A DNA stretch of 64,000 bases from Salinimicrobium sp963709775 (GTDB lineage: Bacteria; Bacteroidota; Bacteroidia; Flavobacteriales; Flavobacteriaceae). The notes under the pieces were generated by a model. It worked only from the letters and a program-made list of their open reading frames with translations. It was not told the DNA's origin and did not search any database. Location of the stretch: the NCBI GenBank assembly GCA_963709775.1, contig CAVPXS010000012.1:1-64000 (forward strand). Reading direction: 5' to 3'. Of the stretch, positions 32,242-40,694 are shown one piece after another; the stretch's first letter is position 1; every line of letters starts with the position of its first letter. The translations under genes were made by a program, and so were the position numbers.

Positions 32242-35200
32242 TTAGGCTAGTCTTCTTTCTCTCCTGTTTCTCATTTTTACCCGGGCCCGGTTCACCAGGT
32301 ACATCATAGCCGGCACTACAACAAGGGTTAAGAAGGTTGCGAAGATGAGTCCGAAGATCACCGTCCAGGCCAGCGGCCCCCAAAAGATAACGTTATCCCC
32401 TCCAATATAAATTTGTGGATCGTAATCTGTAAAAAGTGAGAAAAAGTCAATGTTTAAGCCTATGGCCAAAGGAATCAACCCTAATACTGTCGTAATGGCA
32501 GTTAAGAGTACGGGCCGCAATCTTGACTTACCTCCTTCTACGATCATCTCGAAATACTGGCCTTTTGTCAGGAGTTCGCTGTCCTCAAGTCCCAGGCTGT
32601 CTTTTTTGCGGTCGATAAGGATCTGGGTATAATCCACCAGTACAATGGCATTATTCACCACAATTCCCGCCAGGGAAATAATTCCCATCATGGTCATGAT
32701 GATAATAAAGTCCATCTGGAACACTACCAGTCCAAGGAAAACCCCTGCCAGTGATAAGAAACACAGCCATAAGAATGATCAAAGGTTTCGGGATCGAGTT
32801 AAACTGAGCCACCAAAATAAGGAGTATTCCTCCCAGGCCAATCAACAAGGCCTTTAAAAGAAAGGACATATTCTCCTGTTGTTTTTCCTGTTCCCCCGTA
32901 AACTCCAGGGAAATATCCTGTGGCAAATCATAGGAAGCAAGTTCTGTTTGAAGTTGCTCTACAATGGCGTTCCCGTTGTAGCCTTCCAGTACGTTTGAAT
33001 AAATTGTTATTACCCTTTTCAGGTCTTTTCGCTTTATGGAACTAAAGGCCGAAGTGAGTTCTGTTTGTGTGACAGATGATATTGGCACCTGGACAATGTT
33101 CCCTGTGTTTTGATCCTTAAAGGTAATAGGCTGATTGAACAACGCATTGTCATTGTACCTGAAGTCTTCATTAAACCTTACGTTGATAGGATAATCTTCA
33201 TCACCTTCTTTAAAGGTGGAGATCTCTTCTCCATAGATCGCTCTACGCAGAGTTTGTCCTACTGCTCCTGTAGATACCCCAAGTTGCCCTGCCTTTACAC
33301 GGTCTACAGTAACGTTAAGTTCAGGTTTTGATTTATTGACATCGATCTGCAATTCCTCTATCCCCGGAATATTCATATTCTGGATGTGCTCCTGCAGGTT
33401 TTCGGCGGTGATCAACATCTGTTCGTAATCTTCTCCTTTCAGTTCCATGTTGATGGGATATCCTACAGGCGGTCCTGCAGCATCCTTTTCAACAATAATT
33501 GAAGCTCCGGGGAATCCCTGCACTGCCTCACGAACTTCAGAAAGAACATGGCTACTTCTCACTCCGCGCCGGTCTTTGAATTCGCGCATTGTAAGGGTGA
33601 CCTTTCCCTTGTGCGGCATATCGTTCTGCTGGCCGCCATCTGTCTGCGGATTTCCGGCACCCTGGCCAACCTGCGAAATGGCAGATTCCACCATGAAATT
33701 GTACCCGTCTTCATCTTCATATTTTTCGATCACATCATACACCTGCTGTTCTATCCGTTTGGTGATCTCATTGGTCTTTCGAATATCTGTACCTTCAGGT
33801 AACTCTATATATGTAATGATCTGGTTCGGTTCATTTTCAGGAAAGAAAAGAACTTTTGGCTGTACGATCCCTACCAGGATAAAGGAGAGGATTAACATCG
33901 CTACAGTTCCGAAGAAAACCAGGTAAGAGTTTTTTCCGCGGAGAGAAAAGCGAAGTGTGGTTTCATATTTTTTCTCCAGCTTTTTTAATGCCCTGTACTG
34001 GAAGAAATCCACCCACTGACTAAGGAAATATTTATAAGCCCACAGCAGGATGGCCGCAAGTAAAGAAAGGTTTCCAATCGCCCGCAGTGCACCCATATCC
34101 AGTAAAAATCCGGCGACTAATAGAATTACTCCGATTCCCGCAAAAATTGCACTTATGCGAATCAGCTTTTTCTTTGTTAGTTCCTTCTCTTCAGTCTTCA
34201 TGAATTCCGAAGTCAGCATTGAGTTAATGATCAATGCAACAAAGAGGGAAGATCCCAGTACTATAGAGAGGGTAATGGGAAAGTAAATCATGAATTTCCC
34301 TATGGTTCCCGGCCATAGACCAAGCGGGAAAAAGGCTGCTAAAGTAGTGGCGGTAGAAGCGATAATAGGCCAGGCGATCTCACCCACTCCCTGTTTTGCC
34401 GCTTTTAACCTGGGCACTCCCTGGTCCATAAGACTGTACACGTTCTCAACTACAACAATCCCGTTATCTACCAGCATTCCCAGCCCCATTACCAGTGCAA
34501 ATAATACCATGGTGTTAAGGGTGAACCCTATACTCGAAAGGATGATAAATGAAAGGAACATGGATAACGGAATGGCAAACCCCACAAAAAGGGCATTCCT
34601 GAAGCCTAAAAAGAACATCAATACCACCACAACCAGGATCACCCCAAAAATAATGTTGTTCACAAGGTCATCCACCATATTCTCTGTAGTGGTAGACTGG
34701 TCATTGGAGAAACTTATTTGAAGATCGTCGGGAAGATAATTTTCCTGTTCTGTCTTCACTATCTCTTTGATGTCACTTATCGCCTCGATCATGTTCTTCC
34801 CGCCGCGCTTTTTGATATCAAGCATCACCACAGGTTCTCCATATTCACGGGCAAAGGTTGTAGGTTCCTGCTCCTGGAATCTAATTTCGGCAATGTCTCT
34901 TAAAAAGACATTTCCATCTTCCCTTTTTACAATAACATTCTTTAACTGGTCGGGGTTTGTTACCTCTCCCAGGATACGTATGTTCTTCTGAATGCCTCCG
35001 GTGATCACATTCCCTCCAGAAATGGTTTGGTTTTCCATACTCACCGCACTAATGATGTCCTGGAAACTCACTTTAGAAGCGGTCATTTTATAAATGTCTA
35101 CCGCGATCTCTACCTCTTTTTCCTCGGCTCCCCTTACAGATGCTTCTTTTATCTGCGGAAGGAGTTCGATCCTGTCCTGCAAATATTCGGCGTACTCCTT

Positions 35201-35695
35201 TAGTTTTTGCACAGGATAATCCCCGGTGAGGTTTACGTTTAGGATAGGCATTTCTTCTGAAATATTGAGGTCGAACACGTTGGGTTCAACCTTGGCACCA
35301 TTATCCAGCGTAGGCCAGGTGGTTGCAGCTTTTTGCTGATCCACCTTGTCTTTCACTTTTTGCTTCGCCGCATCGATCGTAATATCTTCATCAAATTCTA
35401 CGATCACAAGAGAGTAATCCTGAAGGGTAGTGGAAGAAATATCCTGTACCCCGGCAATGTTGTTAAATTCCTCTTCGAGTGGTTCGGTGATGAACTTTTC
35501 AACATCTTCGGCAGAGTTCCCCGGATTGACGGAACTCACATATATTTTAGTCTCAATTACTTCCGGAAATGATTCCCGTGGCATGCTGTAGTAAGACATC
35601 AATCCACCAATGAAGATGATGGCAATGATGACGTACACCGTCATACGGTTATCAATGGCCCAGGAAGAAAGTTTAAAATCTTTATCTAATTTCAT
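32242..35695 (-). pseudogene. RND (AcrB/MexF-type) efflux permease, frameshifted
   Basis: One ~1150-residue hydrophobe-amphiphile-efflux permease split by a single-base frameshift. The long part (35695 to about 32755) has the N-terminal TM1, the two periplasmic porter/docking domains and GLGMLVDNGIVVVENVYSLM (TM4 charge relay). The short part (to 32242) has NNAIVLVDYTQ, RLRPVLLTA and the last helices. Dropping the A opposite 32755 continues MAVFL as SLAGVFLGLVVFQMDF, the family sequence. It is the inner-membrane pump of the tripartite system whose other parts lie upstream; the substrate is unknown. Either a sequencing error or a disabled pump. Confidence 0.9.
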
Positions 35696-35696
35696 T

Positions 35697-36869
35697 TTAG
35701 TTCGTTGCGTTTCGGTTATCCATCTCTACCTGTTCTCCTTCCTGAATGCTTCGTGCCCCACTTGTGATAAGCAGGTCGCCCGGTTGCAGTCCTGAAAGTA
35801 CTTCCACAGCATTGTCGTAGATAAGCCCTGTCTCCAGGATTCTTCGCTCGGCCACGCCTGTGCTGTCGGTTTCTTTCTTAACTACATACGCCACATTTTC
35901 TCCGGCAGAATTTTTCTGGATCACGTTCTCCGGAATGATAATAGCATTTTCTGAAGTGTAGTCGTTGATCCTTACCGTTGCAATAAGGTTTGGTTTGATC
36001 TGTTCTGTATTTTGAGGTACTGCTACCTGGATCTCGAAAGTCCGGTTGTTCGGGTTTACAAAATTCCCCACCTGTTTAACAGGGCTGGTAAAGGAGGTTC
36101 CGGTGGCGGCTATTTCTACCATCACTTCTGTTCCTACTTCAATTTTACCCAGGTATGACTCCGGTACTGCCGCAGTGATATACATATTGGAAAGATTGAT
36201 CAACCTGAACAATCTACTTTGACCGGGAACTACAACTTCTCCCTGCTCGGTGAAGATCTCGTCGATCACTCCGCTAAAAGGAGCTCTAACAACAGTTTTT
36301 GCTAATTGAGATCGCATTTGGTTAACCGAATTTTGAATAGCTTCATAATTGGTTTTGGCTTCAAGAAATTGGATCTCGCTGCCTATGTTTTGTTCCCAAA
36401 GTCTCTGCTGCCTCTCAAAAGTAGTTTTGGCCAGTGTTTCCTGAGCTTCCATTTGCGCCAGCTGACTTCCTAATCCGCCTTCGTCAATTCTTGCCAGAAT
36501 TTGCCCTTTTTGAACCCTGTCTCCTTCATTTACATTCACATCAATGAGAATACCCGAGTATTCAGGGTAAATTGTGATATTCTGTTTGGTTTCAACATCC
36601 CCCGGCAATTCAATATAATGTTTAAAGAGAGAGTCTGATATCTTTCTTACGCTCACGAGGGTGAAGTCATTGTTGGAGTCTAATTTTTCAATAGCTGCAT
36701 CCAATTGAGCGATTTGCGAAGACAATTCACTTTGCTGAGCGCTTAAGTTGGCTTTTTTAGCTCGTATTTCGCTCAGGTCCCCGGTTTCTATAACCTTCTC
36801 AACAGAATCATTTTTTCCGCAGGAAACAAGGATGAGGAGACTTACTATAATTAGGCTTAATTTTTTCAT
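35697..36869 (-). CDS. RND efflux periplasmic adaptor (HlyD/MFP) lipoprotein
   Basis: 390 residues. Lipoprotein signal (MKKLSLIIVSLLILVSC), a coiled-coil N-terminal stretch, then biotinyl-lipoyl-like halves (YSGILIDVNVNEGDRVQKGQ; VVRAPFSGVIDEIFTEQGE) and beta-barrel and membrane-proximal domains (IIIPENVIQKNSAG). It bridges the RND permease and TolC. It is separated from the RND gene by one base and follows tolC by 22 nt. Confidence 0.93.
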   Translation of the reverse strand: MKKLSLIIVSLLILVSCGKNDSVEKVIETGDLSEIRAKKANLSAQQSELSSQIAQLDAAIEKLDSNNDFTLVSVRKISDSLFKHYIELPGDVETKQNITIYPEYSGILIDVNVNEGDRVQKGQILARIDEGGLGSQLAQMEAQETLAKTTFERQQRLWEQNIGSEIQFLEAKTNYEAIQNSVNQMRSQLAKTVVRAPFSGVIDEIFTEQGEVVVPGQSRLFRLINLSNMYITAAVPESYLGKIEVGTEVMVEIAATGTSFTSPVKQVGNFVNPNNRTFEIQVAVPQNTEQIKPNLIATVRINDYTSENAIIIPENVIQKNSAGENVAYVVKKETDSTGVAERRILETGLIYDNAVEVLSGLQPGDLLITSGARSIQEGEQVEMDNRNATN

Positions 36870-36891
36870 TTTACAGGGATTCGTGTTTTGA

Positions 36892-38324
36892 TTAGTCTTC
36901 TTCAGAATAAGTTTTTGTGCTTAGCACGTTTTCAAGTTCTACTTTACTATTTATCACCTCGAGCATAGCCTGCAACAGGTTTTGCTGGGCGCTATAAAGT
37001 TGTCTTTGTGCCTCGCTTAGCTCAAAGCTGCTGGCAAGCCCTTCAAAGAATTTGATCTGGTTCTTGTTTTCGATTCTCTCTGCTAACGCCAGACCTTCCT
37101 GCTGAGCTTCAAAATTTTCAAGGCTAAACCTGTAATCGGCTTTTGCAGCATCAATTTCAAGAGAGATCCTGTTCGATAGTTTCCTCGAGGTCAAGCAGAG
37201 GCCTGCTCGTATTCGAGCTGCATTTGTTTGGTGCGGGCATTTCTCATTCCGCTGCTAAAGATTGGTACATTTAAAGATACGCCCAGGATAGACTGCTGGT
37301 AATATTCCTGGTCATCATTAAAAAATGTGAAAGAGTCACTGTAGCCTGAAGTCCCGTAGTTTAAAAAGCCGGTTAGCTGAGGTAAGGCCTTGGCTTTTTC
37401 CAGCCGCACGAAGATCCTTGCAGCTTCGGCAGAATTTTGTGCTATTCGCACGTCTATATTTTCCTCAACCGGTATACTTTCCTGCAGTAGTTGTAGATCA
37501 TAAAATTGTAGCGCAAGAGTGTTGAGGTCATCTGTAGGGATCACAGGCCGGTCAACAGGGATTCCCATGGCCATGTTGAGCAACTGGTAAGAGATCTCCA
37601 GCATACGCCTGCTGCGATTGAGGTTGTTTTCAAGGCCAAGACGGGTGATCTTAAGCTGCTCTACATCTTCCTCTTCGGCCAGGCCATTTTCGAAAATCTT
37701 TTGGGTGTCATTAAGATTTCCGGTTACATTCTCCAGGTTGTTTTCAAGGATGTCCACACTTTGCCTGGCCATGAGCACATTGCCGTAGGCGTTGATAACC
37801 GCTTTCCTTACCTCGAGGTCGGTCTTTATTTTGGCATTTTTTGCGATTTGTAGCAAGGTGCGGGCAGACTGTACACCTACAATGTAAGAACCGTCAAAAA
37901 TGAGTTGAGACCAGGTGGCTGTTGCAGTAACATTCTGCTTAGTTCCAAAACGTACCGGGATGAAACCCTGGGGAGTATTCACAGGCTGGTCATTTCTTTG
38001 AATATCATCAAAATATTCTTCAACTACGTCAATAGTAGCCTGCGTATTATCAAAAGCAGCTGCAGGTAAAAGCGTTACCGGCTGCTTCAGGAAATTTTGA
38101 TAATCTACGTTTCCGTTGATTTGCGGTAAACCCTGGGAAATGATTTCCCATTTTTGAGACAAAGTTTTCTCGACTTCCTTTTCAGATATTAGAGAGGAGT
38201 AATTATTTTCAAGTCCGAGAGCGATCGCTTCCTCCAGTGACAGGGCCAATCTTTCAGGAGCGGGTTCCTGTGCAGAGGCACTAAGGCAAAACAGACTGCT
38301 GAATAGAAATATCAATTTTTTCAT
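36892..38324 (-). pseudogene. TolC-family outer-membrane efflux protein, frameshifted
   Basis: Two frames form one ~475-residue TolC-like protein. The first (38324 to 37191) has a signal peptide (MKKLIFLFSSLFCLSASAQ) and one structural repeat; the second (to 36892) has the end of the second repeat (LALAERIENKNQIKFFEG, SSFELSEAQRQLYSAQQ). The join is at about 37190. The most family-like reading is EQAS-LDLEETIEQ-ISLEID, which needs two single-base removals (near 37195 and 37168), i.e. two insertions. It forms the outer-membrane channel. The start overlaps the TetR stop (ATGA). Confidence 0.88.
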
Positions 38325-38929
38325 TTTGTGCTGCTTGTGGTTAAATAGGTTTCCAGTTTTTTTAATCCTTTATCGGTAACAATGGCTCGTAAGTGATATT
38401 CCAGGTGCATTTCTGTCAATTCGTTTACGTGAAATTCCCCTTCATCAAAGAAATCCTGGTCTTTAATTCCCACGATCCCCATGAAATAGATGCGGCTTGT
38501 GAAGGCCACAGGGATGTCACTTCTATACACTCCCTCGCGAATTCCTTTCTGAAGATTTTCTTTAGTGAGTTCTTCCAAAATATGTTTCTGCTTCTCCCGT
38601 ATCGTGGTATAGATCTTAGGGTAATATTTTTGAAGTTGATATTGCGGAGAGGATTTTTTGTCCTTGAGATTCTGGCAGGCGAAATCTTTTATTTCGAAAA
38701 GTTCCTCAATAGGATCTTTTCGATCATTTCTTATGGTCTGTATGCCTTTAGAGATCTGTTCAAAGACATACATTGCCGTTTCTTCAATTAATTTGGACTT
38801 AGTTGAAAAGTTAGCATAAATAGTCTTTTTAGAGATCCCCATTTCGGCCGCAATCTCATCCATAGTCACGCTTTTCACTCCAAGGGTGAGAAACATTTCG
38901 GCGGCTTTTTCTATAATTTGATCTTTCAA
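38321..38929 (-). CDS. TetR/AcrR-family regulator of the efflux operon
   Basis: 202 residues. Helix-turn-helix at residues ~15-50 (VKSVTMDEIAAEMGISKKTI, then YANFSTKSKLIEE), the standard TetR DNA-binding domain. The C-terminal part is the ligand-binding domain. It is first in the operon TetR-TolC-MFP-RND and overlaps tolC by 4 nt. An inverted repeat over its promoter (38963-38990) is the likely operator, so it should repress itself and the pump until a ligand binds. Confidence 0.92.
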   Translation of the reverse strand: MKDQIIEKAAEMFLTLGVKSVTMDEIAAEMGISKKTIYANFSTKSKLIEETAMYVFEQISKGIQTIRNDRKDPIEELFEIKDFACQNLKDKKSSPQYQLQKYYPKIYTTIREKQKHILEELTKENLQKGIREGVYRSDIPVAFTSRIYFMGIVGIKDQDFFDEGEFHVNELTEMHLEYHLRAIVTDKGLKKLETYLTTSSTK

Positions 38930-38949
38930 AATTTTATTTTTTGAGCATG

Positions 38950-38979
38950 CAAAGATACAAATGGAAACTATATAAACAA
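38950..38979 (-). promoter_or_regulatory. Promoter of the tetR-tolC-MFP-RND operon
   Basis: On the minus strand TTG (38977-38979), 19 nt, then TATCTTTG (38957-38950), a full match to the Bacteroidetes -33/-7 consensus. It lies 21 nt upstream of the TetR ATG. Confidence 0.75.
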
Positions 38980-38990
38980 TTAAAGTTTCC
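38963..38990. promoter_or_regulatory. Predicted TetR operator (inverted repeat)
   Basis: GGAAACT (38963-38969) and AGTTTCC (38984-38990) form a perfect 7-bp inverted repeat with a 14-nt AT-rich centre. It covers the -33 box and spacer of the efflux-operon promoter. It also lies upstream of the divergent prenyltransferase gene. Confidence 0.6.
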
Positions 38991-39073
38991 GAAGTTTTTA
39001 TCCCACGATTTTCTTAGTGATGAAAAAGGGGGGATTTTCTTCCTGTTTTGGTATTTTAGCGCAAAAATTTTTT

Positions 39074-40048
39074 ATGCTCTCAGTAGACCGGTACCGCGAA
39101 GAATTTGAAGAATACCTTTCCCGGAAGATTATAAAACAGGAACCTGCAAATTTGTATGATCCTATGGTTTATATTCTTAGTCTGGGCGGGAAGCGAGTGA
39201 GGCCTGTGCTGGTACTCATGGCGGCCGAGATCTTTGGGAGTGACTATAAAAAAGCTCTTGATGCGGCTTTGGCCATTGAGGTTTTTCACAACTTTTCCCT
39301 TGTACATGATGATATCATGGATGATGCGCCTTTAAGGAGAGGTAAGCAAACGGTACATGAACGATGGGATATAAATACAGGGATACTTTCCGGCGATGCT
39401 ATGCTCATCAAGGCCTACCAGTTATTCGAGAATTACCCCGGGGAAACCTTCAGGCAACTTGCTGAGTTGTTTTCAAAAACGGCTATTGAGGTCTGCGAAG
39501 GCCAGCAATACGACATGGATTTCGAAGTTCTGGAAAAGGTGCAAATAGATGAGTATCTTAAAATGATAGAATACAAGACTGCTGTTCTTGTAGGAGCTTC
39601 TTTGAAAATGGGTGCTATTGTGGCAAATGCTTCCGAAGAAAATTGTAACAGGATCTACGAATTTGGGCGCCTGCTGGGAATAGCTTTTCAATTGCAGGAT
39701 GATTATCTCGATGCTTTTGGAGACCCCGATTCTTTTGGCAAACAGGTGGGTGGCGATATCATTGAGAATAAAAAGACCTTTCTTTACCTCACTTCCCTAA
39801 AGCAGGCGGCTTCCGGTGAAGCTATTCAGCTGGAACATTTGTACTCTATAAATCCGCCAGATCCCGCATCAAAAGTGGAGACTGTAAAAAGCCTTTTTGA
39901 GAGCAGTGGTGCGGCCGAACTTACCCGAAAGGAAATTCAGAAATATACACAACAAGCCTTTGCTGTGCTTGATGAATTGCAGATAGAAGAAGACAGGAAA
40001 AAGCTGCTTTATAACTTTGGTAAAGGTTTGATGAACAGGCAGGTTTAG
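39074..40048 (+). CDS. Trans-polyprenyl diphosphate synthase (short/medium chain)
   Basis: 324 residues from ATG 39074-39076 (MLSVDRYREEF); the longer frame from 39017 adds a cysteine/phenylalanine-rich stretch that is unlike the family. First aspartate-rich motif DDIMDD preceded by SLVHDD, and second DDYLDAFGD; GGKRVRPVLV is the isopentenyl-diphosphate site. The two residues before the first motif (F-S) suggest a geranylgeranyl/farnesyl-size product, but chain length is uncertain. It supplies isoprenoids for quinones or carotenoids. Confidence 0.92.
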   Translation: MLSVDRYREEFEEYLSRKIIKQEPANLYDPMVYILSLGGKRVRPVLVLMAAEIFGSDYKKALDAALAIEVFHNFSLVHDDIMDDAPLRRGKQTVHERWDINTGILSGDAMLIKAYQLFENYPGETFRQLAELFSKTAIEVCEGQQYDMDFEVLEKVQIDEYLKMIEYKTAVLVGASLKMGAIVANASEENCNRIYEFGRLLGIAFQLQDDYLDAFGDPDSFGKQVGGDIIENKKTFLYLTSLKQAASGEAIQLEHLYSINPPDPASKVETVKSLFESSGAAELTRKEIQKYTQQAFAVLDELQIEEDRKKLLYNFGKGLMNRQV

Positions 40049-40581
40049 AAATAAATACTCACAAAGGGCATAAAAGCATTGGCGTAAATGCTCTTTTCTT
40101 CATCATACAAAACATCATATCGCACCCCTATGGTGATTGGGCCGGTATTATAACCCAGCCCCAGGAAGAGGGCAGGGTACCAGTAATCATCGGAGATATT
40201 GGCGCCGTCAAGTTTAGAATTCCGTGAGACATAATTCTCTTCAAATTCTGCGGAAAGCTGCAGAGGGTTGAATGGCCGCACGATACCAATTGCACTTGCC
40301 CCCACAGTATAGGAAGAGTAACGGGAAGTATTGTTATAGGAGCCGGTAAGGCCTACTCCGGCCGATGTGTAGCGGTTAAAATCATAGATGGCCTTTGGAG
40401 CTATGAAACCACCGAAGTACCCATTGCTAAAATTAACTCCCAAACTTCCGCCAAAACGAACATCCTCCCAAAAAGCCTTTTTTGAAACCCCGCTCTCCTG
40501 TGCAACTAGATATGAATGAGAGGAATAAAACATAATTATTAAAGCTAAAATCCCTTTTCTATTGCTTAAAAATAAGGCCAT
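40045..40581 (-). CDS. Predicted outer-membrane barrel; often mislabelled alpha-ketoglutarate decarboxylase
   Basis: 178 residues. A signal peptide (ILALIIMFYSSHSYLVAQ) is followed by eight or so amphipathic strands (FGGSLGVNFSNGYFGGFIAP, TSAGVGLTGSYNN, ALFLGLGYNTGPI) and a final PFVSIYF, as in small barrels. Orthologues next to sucA in flavobacterial genomes are sometimes annotated alpha-ketoglutarate decarboxylase, from genome position alone; nothing in the sequence supports that. The gene converges with the prenyl synthase gene (4-nt overlap) and diverges from sucA. Confidence 0.72.
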   Translation of the reverse strand: MALFLSNRKGILALIIMFYSSHSYLVAQESGVSKKAFWEDVRFGGSLGVNFSNGYFGGFIAPKAIYDFNRYTSAGVGLTGSYNNTSRYSSYTVGASAIGIVRPFNPLQLSAEFEENYVSRNSKLDGANISDDYWYPALFLGLGYNTGPITIGVRYDVLYDEEKSIYANAFMPFVSIYF

Positions 40582-40649
40582 GATGTTAAATGTTTTAAAG
40601 GTAAAAGGTAAATATATTAAATGCTCCTGTGCTTCTTTTTTAAAAATTG

Positions 40650-40657
40650 TACTTTTG
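40650..40657 (+). promoter_or_regulatory. Bacteroidetes -7 box (TACTTTTG) upstream of sucA
   Basis: Matches TAnnTTTG exactly, 38 nt before the sucA ATG. The -33 region (about 40624-40628) has only a weak match. Confidence 0.45.
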
Positions 40658-40694
40658 TAACGTTTTACAAAAAAGAAACAGGTAGTTTCATCTT

